Shown here: piece after piece, positions 35,275 to 44,197 of the stretch
Numbering within the stretch: position 1 is the stretch's first letter
Layout: the number at the start of each line of letters is the position of its first letter
DNA from: Terriglobia bacterium
GTDB taxonomy: Bacteria > Acidobacteriota > Terriglobia > Bryobacterales > Bryobacteraceae
Direction: 5' to 3'
Assembly: GCA_020073445.1 (NCBI GenBank)
Contig: JAIQFE010000025.1
Coordinates: 1 to 64,000 of the forward strand
DNA length: 64,000 nt
Notes under the pieces: generated by a model
The model's input: the letters and a program-made list of their open reading frames with translations, nothing else
Told to the model about the DNA's origin: nothing
Database searches by the model: none
Made by a program: the position numbers and the translations under genes

Positions 35275-37773
35275 CTAGAATACGAATCCGATCGCCGTCT
35301 GGTACGCCCGCGGCTGTATGAAGTGCGTGCCGCTGAAGGTCGAGAGGAAATTGTACAGCGCGTCCTTGTTTGTGAAGTTGGTGACGGCTAAACGCAGTGT
35401 CGTGCGGAAGCGCTCCTTCTTGAACAAGTTGTCGGTCCCCACACCGATATCGAACACGTGACGCGGCGCGATGCGCGGCGGATTGTGGTCGTCGTTCTCC
35501 GTGCCCGGAGCAGGAATCACCAATCGAGTCGCACCGTAGTTCGAAGGTGTACATTGGGCGCCGGTGAGAGGTGTGGAGATCGTCGGGCGCGCGCTCCCGC
35601 AGAAGAATCCGATCGCCGCCTGCTGAGCCCCGGTGAGCGCCAGGGCGTCGTCCAGGCTGCCCACCGACCCGGCCACCAGGCCGCTGTCATACCGCCAGGT
35701 CCACGAAACCCAGGGTCCCGTCTTTCCGAGCTGATACCGCAGCTCGGTGGTTTGCTGGAATGCCTGGTCGTGATCGATGCGGAAGACAGAACCTCCTTGA
35801 CCAGTGTCTCCGTTGAACACCAGGCCGCCGGTCTCCGTCGGAAAGTATCGCGCCCGGGTGTGGCCCATGGTCGTGGTCCATTGAAAGCCGTGTAGATTGA
35901 TGCTTCCGATGCGCACGGCCACGCCATCCAACTTCGATTTGTCCCAGGCTATCGGGAATGCGATCGGCGTATTGAACAGCACCCCGAAGTCGTAGGCGTT
36001 GTTGGTGTACTTCCAGAAGTAGTCGGCGCTCGCCACCAGCCACCTTCCGAAGGACTGTTCCAGCCCGGCATTGTACTGATTGCGAGTTCCCGGCTGCAGC
36101 GGCTCGCTCACCGCTCCGAAAACATTCGAAGCAAGACCACCCACGCCCGTGGCGCTCGATAGGATCAGGTTCTCGTTATACGGGGTCTCAAACGTGCGCG
36201 AGTACGAGGCGCGCAGCACTGTGCCGGTCGGTTTGATCAGGTAGGAGAATCCGATGCGCGGCTGGGCGCTCGAATCCGAGACAATTCCGTGATACACGTC
36301 CACCCGCAAACCCGCCTGCACCTGAAGCTTGCCGAACTGGATGTTGTCCTGCGCGAAGAAGGCGTACTGATTGATATTCGCGCTCTGATCGAACCGGAAT
36401 AGCGTCCCTCCGGGCCGGGTCAAGTCATAGGGAATCAGTCCCGGCAGGAAGTTTCCGTTCACATCCTGGAATGCGGGATCGGTTGGATCGGTGATCCCAA
36501 ATCCAAACTGCTCGTGGAGGCGCGTCTGCATCAATTGGGTGCCGGCCTTGAAATTGTGCCGGCCTTTGACGATCGACAGGTCGCCTTTCACGCCCCAGTT
36601 AGTCAGAGTCCGATGCTGGCTGATAGTCGCCGGCGTGTCGAGCGTGATGTCCGGACTCGGATAGTAGTTGACGTGGTCTTGCCGAAAGAAGGGATTGATC
36701 GTCAGCAGTGTGCTCGCGCTAAAGATGTGCTGATATCCCGGAGCGATATTGAAGGTCGCGATCTTCTGACGTTGGTCTTGCCCTAGCTGGTCGTAGGTGT
36801 TGGGGATCTGAAACCAGTTCCGTGCTCCCAGGATGTTCAGGTGGAAGATATCCTTGCCGTTCGGATTGTAGTCGAAGTGGTCGAAAATAGTGCCGCTGGT
36901 GCCAATGTCGTGGATCGGCTGAAGCTCGGGGGTATCGAGGAATCGTCCTGAACGAAGCGTGTTGACCGCAAGAAAGTTTCCCAACTTCGCCCCGCCGAAA
37001 CCCAGCGTAGCCTCCTCCGAATATGTCGCGAACGAACTGCGCTGAGCTGTGAAACTCCCGTTAGGCTTTTGACCCAGGCCGGACCGCGTGACCGCGTTCA
37101 CGATCAGGCTGGTCTTATCGCCGAACTCGGCCGGCGGAGTCCCCGTGATCAATTCCATCGATTGAATCGCGTCCAACGGGATCTGGGTCGAGAAAGCCTT
37201 GCTCTGCTGATCGCCGATCGGCTGCCCATCCACCGAAAAGCTGGTTTGCGCGTGATCTCCGAGCGGGTGGAAGAATCCATTGGAATCGGCCGCCACGGCC
37301 CCGCTGCTCAGCACGACTGCGTCGCTCACGCCGGCGCCCGGCGAAGAGACCGAAAGCTTGGAGAGGCTCGAAATATCCACGTCGTTGTGGGCATAGGGAA
37401 CGTTCTCCAGAAGGTCCGCACCGTTCGCCTCCACGGTCACCGTCTGCGCCGCTCCAGCCACCATGAGTGCGATCTTCAAACTCACCGGCACAGTGCTCCG
37501 AACGTCGACGTCCTGCGCCGAGATCGCAAAATTAGGCGCGCTCACCTCCACGTGATACGGATTCGGAGGAATGTTGGTCAGGCGAAACGCGCCTTTGCTG
37601 TCCGTGGTTGCCGTCTGCTGATAGTTGGTGACGCGATTGACGATCGTAACTTTCGCGTTCGGCAGGATCGCGCCCGACGGATCTGTCACCGTGCCTTCGA
37701 TAGTCCCGGCATTTCCGAGCGCTTGAGCGAACACCGAGGCCGCGCAGCAGAGCAAGACGAGCAGTCGCTTCAT
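35275..37773 (-). CDS. TonB-dependent receptor-like outer membrane protein with carboxypeptidase-regulatory domain
   Basis: 832 residues. A signal peptide (1-18) is followed by a carboxypeptidase-regulatory-like beta sandwich (TIEGTVTDPSGAILPNAKVTIVN, about 24-105), a plug-like region (FSVDGQPIGDQQSKAFSTQIPLDAIQSMELITG, about 190-225), and a long beta-barrel rich in alternating aromatic strands, ending in GFVF with a terminal Phe as expected for outer membrane insertion. No TonB box is obvious. This architecture belongs to the Oar-like/CarboxypepD-TonB family of Acidobacteriota, though many members exceed 1000 residues. Ligand unknown; a LytTR regulator lies just upstream. Confidence 0.85.
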   Translation of the reverse strand: MKRLLVLLCCAASVFAQALGNAGTIEGTVTDPSGAILPNAKVTIVNRVTNYQQTATTDSKGAFRLTNIPPNPYHVEVSAPNFAISAQDVDVRSTVPVSLKIALMVAGAAQTVTVEANGADLLENVPYAHNDVDISSLSKLSVSSPGAGVSDAVVLSSGAVAADSNGFFHPLGDHAQTSFSVDGQPIGDQQSKAFSTQIPLDAIQSMELITGTPPAEFGDKTSLIVNAVTRSGLGQKPNGSFTAQRSSFATYSEEATLGFGGAKLGNFLAVNTLRSGRFLDTPELQPIHDIGTSGTIFDHFDYNPNGKDIFHLNILGARNWFQIPNTYDQLGQDQRQKIATFNIAPGYQHIFSASTLLTINPFFRQDHVNYYPSPDITLDTPATISQHRTLTNWGVKGDLSIVKGRHNFKAGTQLMQTRLHEQFGFGITDPTDPAFQDVNGNFLPGLIPYDLTRPGGTLFRFDQSANINQYAFFAQDNIQFGKLQVQAGLRVDVYHGIVSDSSAQPRIGFSYLIKPTGTVLRASYSRTFETPYNENLILSSATGVGGLASNVFGAVSEPLQPGTRNQYNAGLEQSFGRWLVASADYFWKYTNNAYDFGVLFNTPIAFPIAWDKSKLDGVAVRIGSINLHGFQWTTTMGHTRARYFPTETGGLVFNGDTGQGGSVFRIDHDQAFQQTTELRYQLGKTGPWVSWTWRYDSGLVAGSVGSLDDALALTGAQQAAIGFFCGSARPTISTPLTGAQCTPSNYGATRLVIPAPGTENDDHNPPRIAPRHVFDIGVGTDNLFKKERFRTTLRLAVTNFTNKDALYNFLSTFSGTHFIQPRAYQTAIGFVF

Positions 37774-37873
37774 TGCGCCAGTATTAGCGAGATCGGCGCC
37801 CGGACCTACAGTATTCTTGCAACCGGCTAAGTGTCGCCAATGAGCGGACTAGGATAGAGGGCGAGCGGGCCGC

Positions 37874-38620
37874 CTACCAGCGCAGGACATTTCGGATATT
37901 GTGGGCCTGCCGCTTGCTGACCACCACTTGCAGGGCATTACTGAGCGTCACCAACCAGCGCTGGCTGCTCAGCGCGCTCATCTTCCGGACGTGGTTCACG
38001 TTGACGATTGCGTTGCGGTGCACTCTGCGGAACTGTTGTTCCTTCAGGTGATTCTCGATCACCCGCAGGGATTGCGTCGCCAGGAAACGTTGTTTCGCGG
38101 TGACGATCCACACCAGTTCTCCCTCCGCCTGAAACGCCAGGATTTCGTCCGGGTCCAGCAGCACGTATTCCTCACCGTTCCGGCCTACAATCTTGCGGGT
38201 CTCAACCGAAGCGATCCTCGCAACCTCATCGGCCACCGCGGAAGGGCTCTCACTTAGCTTGCGAGCCCGTTCCACAGCCCTTCTGAGCTGCTTTTCGCCG
38301 ACCGGTTTCAGCAGATAGTCCACCGCTCCGGCTTCGAAAGCCTCGATCGCATGCTGATCGAAGGCGGTTACGATGACGACCACCGGCAAGTGTCCCCCGC
38401 CCAGCTTCCGCACCACTTCGAAACCGCCCATGACTGGCATCTGCAGGTCCAGCAACACCAGGTCCGGCCGGAGCGCGGCGATCTGCTGCAAGGCTTGTTT
38501 GCCGTTCTCGGCTTCCCCCACAATGATCACGGCTGGAACCGTTTCCAGCTCCTCTCGTAACACGCGCCGCGCGATCGGCTCATCGTCCACGATAAGGGTC
38601 TTCATCACGCGATGATCCAT
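37874..38620 (-). CDS. LytTR-family response regulator
   Basis: 248 residues from ATG 38620; ATG 38605 (KTLIVDDEP) is also possible. Receiver domain with DDEPIARR, phospho-acceptor in LVLLDLQMPVMGG and LLKPV; then a LytTR DNA-binding domain (about 140-247) with IVGRNGEEYVLLDPDEILAFQAEGELVWI, RRVHRNAIVNVNHVRKM and LSNALQVVVSKRQAHNIR. LytTR regulators bind direct-repeat sites and often control secreted or surface functions. No sensor kinase is adjacent; it lies 100 bp upstream of the TonB-like receptor gene on the same strand. Confidence 0.93.
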   Translation of the reverse strand: MDHRVMKTLIVDDEPIARRVLREELETVPAVIIVGEAENGKQALQQIAALRPDLVLLDLQMPVMGGFEVVRKLGGGHLPVVVIVTAFDQHAIEAFEAGAVDYLLKPVGEKQLRRAVERARKLSESPSAVADEVARIASVETRKIVGRNGEEYVLLDPDEILAFQAEGELVWIVTAKQRFLATQSLRVIENHLKEQQFRRVHRNAIVNVNHVRKMSALSSQRWLVTLSNALQVVVSKRQAHNIRNVLRW

Positions 38621-38749
38621 GCTCAGTCAGATTTACACCAACTCTCCTGAATATTGGAGAAAACAATCGCAAGCGGACTGATAGCGGCTGCGAGCGGGAT
38701 CGATTAGGAAGTGACCGGAACTTGGCCGCGCGGTCTCAAACTGGGTTTG

Positions 38750-39712
38750 CTATTTGATGGCGACCGCGTTGGGTGGCGTGGCGATTCCGCCTTCCAAGAC
38801 CATGGGTGCCGAAACCACCATGAATTCGTAACGCCGGTCGCGCGCGCAATCGTCGGCCAACGGCGCCAGGACAAACAATTCACCCAAGGGCAGCCCCAGC
38901 AAGGGCAGCGCCCGGTAATGCAGAATCCCCGGATCGGAGAAATCGGCGGGCAGCGGCTCCACCCCCGGGCTATCGGTTCCGATCGCGGCGACGCGCTGGT
39001 TCCACAACCAGGCGGCCATTTCCCGCGTCGCCTCAATCCCCACGGCTTTCACGTTTTCAAACGACGTCAGAGGACGTTTCTGTTCCGGGGTGCATTGTTC
39101 ATAGCTCTCCATCCACCCCGTGCGGACTAGTAGAATCGTGCCCGGCTGGAGCGTCGTGCCTTGAGATTCAAGCGCGCCCTTCAGATCGGCGAGCGTGATG
39201 ACGTCCCGCTCCAGGGGACGGACGTCGCGGCCCTGGGCCTTGCGGAACCCGAACGCGTCTATCAGGACACCCCGTCCCACGAATCGCGCGGCCCATTGAT
39301 GGATGCTGAGTTTCCCGCCCGGACCGATTTCGCTGGATTGGACGCCGTTGTAATAGCGCTCCACCCACCGATGGCCCACGTGCGCCAATCCATCCCACTG
39401 GCTCCCTTCCTGCGTGTTGAAGTTGTCCACCACATCGTCATTGGCGAACGGGCCCAACGGAACCACCTTGTGGGCGACGGTTGCGCGGCCGAAGAGCGTC
39501 GGCTTGGCGAAACCGATTTTGGCGTCCAAGCGGAACACCTTGCCATTCTGCACCAGGCGTGCGGCTTCGACCACGCCCTGAGGCGTCAGGAAGTTCAGAC
39601 AACCGAGCTGATCGTCATCGCCAAACACTCCCCAGGAGGATTCCGGCGGAGCGCCCTCTCTGACCGGCAGTTGATCGAAGTTGGGGATCTTGTCCCAATC
39701 GAGATTTTTCAT
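38750..39712 (-). CDS. Cyclase family protein (kynurenine formamidase-like hydrolase)
   Basis: 320 residues, PF04199 cyclase type. Members are metal-dependent amidohydrolases, some of which act on kynurenine or isatin derivatives. Visible features are WGVFGDDDQLGCLNFLTPQGV at the N-terminus, the metal-site region GSQWDGLAHVGHRW (His/Asp cluster near 110), LLVRTGWMESY and VAAIGTDSPGVEPLPADFSD in the C-terminal half. There is no signal peptide, so cytoplasmic. The protein is longer than the classical KynB (about 210 residues) and belongs to the larger subgroup. Substrate unknown; nearby genes concern aromatic compounds. Confidence 0.85.
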   Translation of the reverse strand: MKNLDWDKIPNFDQLPVREGAPPESSWGVFGDDDQLGCLNFLTPQGVVEAARLVQNGKVFRLDAKIGFAKPTLFGRATVAHKVVPLGPFANDDVVDNFNTQEGSQWDGLAHVGHRWVERYYNGVQSSEIGPGGKLSIHQWAARFVGRGVLIDAFGFRKAQGRDVRPLERDVITLADLKGALESQGTTLQPGTILLVRTGWMESYEQCTPEQKRPLTSFENVKAVGIEATREMAAWLWNQRVAAIGTDSPGVEPLPADFSDPGILHYRALPLLGLPLGELFVLAPLADDCARDRRYEFMVVSAPMVLEGGIATPPNAVAIK

Positions 39713-39760
39713 TTTTCAACGATAGCTCATCGGCGTTGCGTTCAGGACTAGAATGATTTC

Positions 39761-40315
39761 ATGCGCACAACGGTTCTAGCTGTGCCCGTAATGCTCGTGG
39801 GTTTGGTCCGGAATCTGCCAGCGCAAACACCTTCGAAAGGCGTGGATCCGCCCAAACCGGCAGCCGTGACGATGCAGGTTCAGACCGATCTGAACCGGTT
39901 GATGCGGGGCGTCCTCTATCCGGCATCCAATGTGGTCTTCTCCGCGCAGACCGACAATCCAGGGGACGTGAAATTTGTCCCCGGCAAGGATCCCTCGCTG
40001 GCCACGGATCCCTTGGAAAGCACCTTCGGAGGTTGGCAGGCGGTAGAGAACGCGGCACTGGCTCTAACAGAATCCGCCAATCTACTCTTGATCCCGGGAC
40101 GAAAGTGCGCGAATGGCTTGCCCGTTCCGATCGATAATCCCGACTGGTCGAGATTCGTTCAAGAACTTCGGGATGCGGGAATCAAAGCTTACCAGTTAGC
40201 TCAGTCCAAGGACCAAGACAAGATGGTCGAGGCCGCCGATATACTCTCCGCAGCATGTGCCGGTTGCCACCGGAAGTGGCGCGAAAAGCCGAGGCTCGCG
40301 GACCGCTGCAAATAG
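39761..40315 (+). CDS. Secreted cytochrome c'-like monoheme protein
   Basis: 184 residues with a signal peptide (1-22, ending LPAQ). The single heme motif CAGCH lies close to the C-terminus (166-170), followed by RKW, which is the arrangement of cytochrome c'/c2-type four-helix-bundle proteins. Helical segments fill the preceding 120 residues (VQTDLNRLMRGVLYPASNVVF, WQAVENAALALTESANLLL). Such proteins bind NO or CO or carry electrons in the periplasm. Divergent from the cyclase gene. Confidence 0.85.
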   Translation: MRTTVLAVPVMLVGLVRNLPAQTPSKGVDPPKPAAVTMQVQTDLNRLMRGVLYPASNVVFSAQTDNPGDVKFVPGKDPSLATDPLESTFGGWQAVENAALALTESANLLLIPGRKCANGLPVPIDNPDWSRFVQELRDAGIKAYQLAQSKDQDKMVEAADILSAACAGCHRKWREKPRLADRCK

Positions 40316-40333
40316 CGGCACCCCCGCACGGGC

Positions 40334-41230
40334 CTACTCGTAAAACTCCGGCGCGATCTTACGTTTGATACCCGCGGTGTAATCGTGCTGGATCCACAAC
40401 TGGGCCTTGTTCTTCTTGACGAACTCTTCGATCATGGCCCGGCTCTTGGCCGTCTGTTCCTTGTCGGAATCGAAGGATGGGATGCGCTTGTAGGTGATCT
40501 CTTCGGGATAGTGATACAGATCGCCCGACAGCAGCACCGGCCCCGTCTTGGCCAGCTTCAGGAATAGCGACTGGTGGCCGGGCGTGTGCCCGGGCGTGAA
40601 CTTGATCACCACGGTGCCGTCGCCGAACACATCGTGATCCTCGCCCTTGAGCAGCATGGTTTTGCTCTTGGCCAGATCGGTGAAGTAGGCCGGATCGCCG
40701 ACGCCCCCCAGTTTCCCCTTCGTGTCGGCGCGCGGAGCGAAGATCGCATCGCGGTCGCCCTGCTGCACGATCCAGGTGGATCCGGCGAATGCGTTGGCGT
40801 TGGCCACGTGGTCGCCGTGATAGTGCGATAGCGCCAGATACGTGATGTCCGCCGGCGTGTAGCCGATGGCGGCGAGCTGGGGCAGCAGCGGGCGATCCAC
40901 CGTGAACGCGCCCGCCGTCTGCGGCGTGACGCCGCTCTTGAACGCGCTATCGGGTATCTCGCCGGTGTCCCATATCATGCTGCCGCGCGGGTGCACGATC
41001 AGGAAGCACGGCGTGACCATGTTGGACGTGGCCAGCTCGCCCGGCTTGAACCCCATCGAGTCTCCGTTGGCTACCGTGATCCTCCCGCAATCGAGGACAT
41101 ACAGCCGCAGCGACTTCGGCGGCGTGGGCTTGCGCGTTTGCGCGTTGGCGGAGGGCCAGGCTGCGAGGCCGATCAACGTGGCGGTGGCGAGGACAAGATT
41201 CATGGTCCGTTGGATCATGCTGGACAGCAT
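40334..41230 (-). CDS. Secreted MBL-fold hydrolase, N-acyl homoserine lactonase-like
   Basis: 298 residues from ATG 41230, just outside repeat copy B; the open frame extends back through the repeat but has no coding character there. Signal peptide 1-31 (ending SANAQ). The metallo-beta-lactamase motif SHYHGDH lies near residue 137, with GHTPGHQSLF and LLSGDLYHYPEE contributing the other zinc ligands. The layout and YVLDCGRI opening match the AiiA/AttM lactonase branch. It may open acyl-homoserine or other lactones in the periplasm, but quorum quenching is not proven. Confidence 0.85.
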   Translation of the reverse strand: MLSSMIQRTMNLVLATATLIGLAAWPSANAQTRKPTPPKSLRLYVLDCGRITVANGDSMGFKPGELATSNMVTPCFLIVHPRGSMIWDTGEIPDSAFKSGVTPQTAGAFTVDRPLLPQLAAIGYTPADITYLALSHYHGDHVANANAFAGSTWIVQQGDRDAIFAPRADTKGKLGGVGDPAYFTDLAKSKTMLLKGEDHDVFGDGTVVIKFTPGHTPGHQSLFLKLAKTGPVLLSGDLYHYPEEITYKRIPSFDSDKEQTAKSRAMIEEFVKKNKAQLWIQHDYTAGIKRKIAPEFYE

Positions 41231-41246
41231 ACCACCGCCGCTTGAA

Positions 41247-41348
41247 TGCTGAAAAAGGGGACAGACTACTCTGTCCCCAGACGCAAAGCCTTGATCCGGT
41301 GAAGCGCGGTCGCAGTGGACAGAGCTGTCTGTCCCCCTTTTTTCAGCA
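41247..41348. repeat. REPIN-like palindromic element, copy B
   Basis: Long inverted repeat: TGCTGAAAAAGGGGACAGA at the left end against TCTGTCCCCCTTTTTTCAGCA at the right, differing by two inserted bases. Inner hairpins are GGGGACAGA-CTAC-TCTGTCCCC (41257-41278) and GGACAGA-GCTG-TCTGTCC (41317-41334), with 38 bases between them. The hairpin sequences, loops included, are almost identical to copy A while the central spacer differs, as in two REP sequences in opposite orientation. It sits between the lactonase start and the gallate dioxygenase end; the right hairpin plus T-run could also terminate transcription. Confidence 0.88.
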
Positions 41349-41397
41349 ACCTCCTTCAGTCCGTATAGGAGCCTCGCCCGCCGGGCGCCCTCCGCGG

Positions 41398-42720
41398 TCA
41401 CCCTTTCGCCGAAACCAAAGCAGTCTTATCCCAGGCCAGTCCGTCTCCCTCGTTCCCCGCGACCGAGTACAGAGCCCCGGGAGCATTGCGAGTCTTCTGA
41501 AACTCCTCCAGTGTTTGACCGCGCATGGCGGCATAAATGTGCAGATTCGAAACGCCCACCACCGCACCCAGTTTTTCCAGCATGAAGAAGATGACGCCGT
41601 AGTGAATCATCGCGCGCCAGTCCCGCCGCCGGACGATATCGCGTTCCTCCGGAGTTAGCTTGGCGTCCTCGAACGCCGCTTCCGGATCCGCCAGGAAGTG
41701 GTGCCGGTGATCCGGGTCCGTTAACGCGTGAAGGAATTTGTTAAGCCGGTACGCTTTCACGCTGGTTTTCAGAGTAAAAGGATAGGTGCCTTGCAGCTGT
41801 TCGATGCCCTCCAGCTGGTGCTGCATGTGCCTTCGGTAATCGCTGGTCGTATCCGCCATCGGCTCGCCGGCGATCGATTGGATCGATTCATTTTCATAGA
41901 TCGCCGTAGCCAGGCCGGTCATCGTCGGCAGGTAGTAAGTCTGATGGACTTTCTTGACGTTTGCGGACAGCGCGCCCCGCATGATCAGCCACATGATGAC
42001 CTCGGCGCCTTCCAGCCCGCCGAGCCGTGCGTAGTCGGCATGCGTCAGCTCGGTGAGCTTCTCCGGATCTTTTTCGATCAGCTCCAGAAACTGCATGTCC
42101 CACGCGGTGTTGTTGAATCCGGCTCGCTCTCCATGCACCTGGTGCGACAAGCCTCCCGTGGCGACAATGACCACCGAGAGATCCTCCGGATAGCTTTCGA
42201 TCGCACGCCGCAGCGACTGGCCCAACCGGTAGCAGCGCCGCGCCGTCGGTATCGGAAAGAGCAGGACACCGACCTGCAAAGGAACAATCGCGCCGGGCCA
42301 ATCCGGTTCATGGGGCCACAGCATGGACAGCGGCGAGAAGCAGCCATGGTCAAGAGGTTTGTCCTGGAAGAAAGACATGTCGAATTCGTCGGCCGCCAGC
42401 GCGGATCCGATATGCTGCGCCAGGTCCGCGTGCCCCCGGACGGGAGGCAATGCGCGGGGCCCGCCCCCTTCGTCCGCAACCGAATACGAATCGCCGATGC
42501 CCAGAGCGAAATGCGAGTAGTGATCAAAAAAGAACGACGTAACGTGGTCGTTGAAAATCAGGAACAGGACATCCGGTTTCTTTTCGGCGAGCCACTTGCG
42601 CACCGGCTGGTAGGCCTCGAAAATCGGCGCCCACGCCGGATCGTCCTGCTTTTGCCGGTCCAGCGCGAAGCCTATTGTCGGTGAATGGGACGTGGCGATG
42701 CCGCCCAGAATTCTGGCCAT
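41398..42720 (-). CDS. Gallate dioxygenase / LigAB-type extradiol dioxygenase (fused)
   Basis: 440 residues. The N-terminal LigB-like catalytic domain has iron-ligand histidines at H12 (GIATSHSP) and H59 (IFNDHV), the spacing known for gallate dioxygenase DesB. ATGGLSHQVHG supplies a further active-site His. The C-terminal 130 residues are a LigA-like domain (YRLNKFLHALTDPDHRHHFLADPEAAF, LTPEERDIVRRRDWRAMIHYG), so both subunits of protocatechuate 4,5-dioxygenase are fused, as in DesB/GalA. It would open the ring of gallate or protocatechuate at the 4,5 position. Upstream by 21 bp is a diheme cytochrome gene on the same strand. Confidence 0.88.
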   Translation of the reverse strand: MARILGGIATSHSPTIGFALDRQKQDDPAWAPIFEAYQPVRKWLAEKKPDVLFLIFNDHVTSFFFDHYSHFALGIGDSYSVADEGGGPRALPPVRGHADLAQHIGSALAADEFDMSFFQDKPLDHGCFSPLSMLWPHEPDWPGAIVPLQVGVLLFPIPTARRCYRLGQSLRRAIESYPEDLSVVIVATGGLSHQVHGERAGFNNTAWDMQFLELIEKDPEKLTELTHADYARLGGLEGAEVIMWLIMRGALSANVKKVHQTYYLPTMTGLATAIYENESIQSIAGEPMADTTSDYRRHMQHQLEGIEQLQGTYPFTLKTSVKAYRLNKFLHALTDPDHRHHFLADPEAAFEDAKLTPEERDIVRRRDWRAMIHYGVIFFMLEKLGAVVGVSNLHIYAAMRGQTLEEFQKTRNAPGALYSVAGNEGDGLAWDKTALVSAKG

Positions 42721-42741
42721 GAATAAGGACTCCTGATCGAA

Positions 42742-43905
42742 TTAGGGTTTGGTAAACTTCGCCGCTTGAACCGGGACGTTTACTTTGATGTCGCTGATCG
42801 TGGCTGTGAACCGGCCGTCCAGCCACAGGAACGAGTATTTGAACGGGAACTTGATTCCATTCACGTCCCGATAGTCGTCGAAGTCTTGCTGGATCGAAAT
42901 GCGGCCTACCGGCGACGGGGTTTGCCGGACGTAGCGCAGCATCAAGTGGCTTTGCTTGTCGAAGTAGAACGTGCCCAATAAACCGCCGGGGCCGCTGCCC
43001 TGGACGACGTACACCGCGCGATCGTGGAGAGTATCCTCCTGGCCCACGCGCCAGTTCGGAAAGGCAGTCTTGATTTGGCCCGGAAAGGCGAGCACGGAGT
43101 CGAGTTTCGCGCCGGCCAAGTCGCTTCCGGTCAACTCCCACACTCCGAGAAGGGATCGAGGCTGACTGATCCAGCCGGCTTTTCCGTCGTAGGTCCAGGA
43201 GCCGATCCCGCGGTCCGGGTGATCCGGAAAGTTGATCCACATGCCGCGGCTATCGGGAGCCTGGGCGAAAATCTGGAACGCGGCGTTGCCGCCCAAACCG
43301 GCATAGCCTTCGCTGTGTCCCGTGGCGATGAAACTCTTGAGGGTGCTTAATTTCTGGGCTCCGCCCATGGCCTGGATGTACTGGTCGAGAATTTGCGCGG
43401 CCGGCGGCACTCCCTGGCCCGTCGCGACAATGTCCCGCTTCTCGTCGTTGGGTTCACCGTACAGCTTGTCGAGAGCGACCGAAGTAGTGGGCAGATCCAG
43501 TCCGTGATGGCAGGTCCAACAGGTCACCTGCTGGGCGCCGCTGAAGTTCTGTTTGTTGATGGCGGCCACCATCTCCACCATCCTGCGGGCGGTCTTCTTT
43601 TGCGGAATCCTGTCGGTCACCCAATCGAATTTGTCGGTGCCCGCGCCAGGGTGGCAGTTGGAGCAGTCATAACCCACGGCGGCGGTCATCACGCCCATGG
43701 CTCCCAGGAAATCGCTCGGGGTGAGTCCCTTGAGCGTGCTGCTGGTCACATTCTTGAAAAACTCCCCGGCCGTGAGGCCTTTAGCCGTGGCTGCCTTGGC
43801 CGCTGCGACTTCGGCCTGCGGCGCTGACTGGCTCTGCGCGCCCGCCGGAACCAACAAGGCGATACCGGTCAGGCATATCACGAGTCTTCTGAGACGAAAG
43901 TTCAT
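42742..43905 (-). CDS. Secreted diheme cytochrome of the photosynthetic reaction-centre cytochrome c family
   Basis: 387 residues from ATG 43905; a start 10 codons upstream (43935) is less likely because MNFRLRR begins a normal signal peptide (1-24). Two heme motifs, CSNCH at 81-85 and CWTCH at 129-133, lie in the pattern of PF02276 (LGVMTAAVGYDCSNCHPGAG, then KKTARRMVEMVAAIN before the second). The C-terminal 200 residues form an outer-membrane-lipoprotein-sorting-like or esterase-like beta domain without heme. This non-photosynthetic family is widespread in Acidobacteriota. Probably cotranscribed with gallate dioxygenase; partner unknown. Confidence 0.85.
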   Translation of the reverse strand: MNFRLRRLVICLTGIALLVPAGAQSQSAPQAEVAAAKAATAKGLTAGEFFKNVTSSTLKGLTPSDFLGAMGVMTAAVGYDCSNCHPGAGTDKFDWVTDRIPQKKTARRMVEMVAAINKQNFSGAQQVTCWTCHHGLDLPTTSVALDKLYGEPNDEKRDIVATGQGVPPAAQILDQYIQAMGGAQKLSTLKSFIATGHSEGYAGLGGNAAFQIFAQAPDSRGMWINFPDHPDRGIGSWTYDGKAGWISQPRSLLGVWELTGSDLAGAKLDSVLAFPGQIKTAFPNWRVGQEDTLHDRAVYVVQGSGPGGLLGTFYFDKQSHLMLRYVRQTPSPVGRISIQQDFDDYRDVNGIKFPFKYSFLWLDGRFTATISDIKVNVPVQAAKFTKP

Positions 43906-44070
43906 GTCGTGCGATATAAGCACGATGCACGCCATTCCGTGACCGTGCGAGCGCAGAGCATAAGTGGAGGCCTATTCACAACTTATCGATGTTTTGCCGT
44001 TTACGAAAGGATCGACGCCATGCGTGGCATCTGTGTGTTTTCACGCAGCCGCTGAGTGGCTGGACTCAAC

Positions 44071-44183
44071 AGGTGAAAGCGAAGGCGGGGACTGGCTACA
44101 CTGCCCCGAGCGCACTCGACTGCTTCCTTCGCCAGATCGGCGCTAGCGCGAGCGGGCAGTGCTGCCTGTCCCCTCTCTTTCAA
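44071..44183. repeat. REPIN-like palindromic element, diverged copy C
   Basis: Left unit GGGGACTGGCTACACTGCCCC (44087-44107) and right unit GGGCAGTGCTGCCTGTCCCC (44154-44173) align with both hairpin units of copies A and B with several substitutions and one missing base. The ends GTGAAAGCG and CTCTCTTTCA retain the A-run/T-run edge. The spacer of about 46 bases is unrelated. It lies in the 292-bp gap between a YHS-like gene and the diheme cytochrome gene; I see nothing else in that gap. Confidence 0.6.
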
Positions 44184-44197
44184 GCCCGTGCAGGAAC

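Noticed and set aside
42742-43905. Photosynthesis, from the reaction-centre cytochrome family
   Set aside because: No reaction-centre, pigment or antenna genes; this cytochrome family is common in non-photosynthetic Acidobacteriota.
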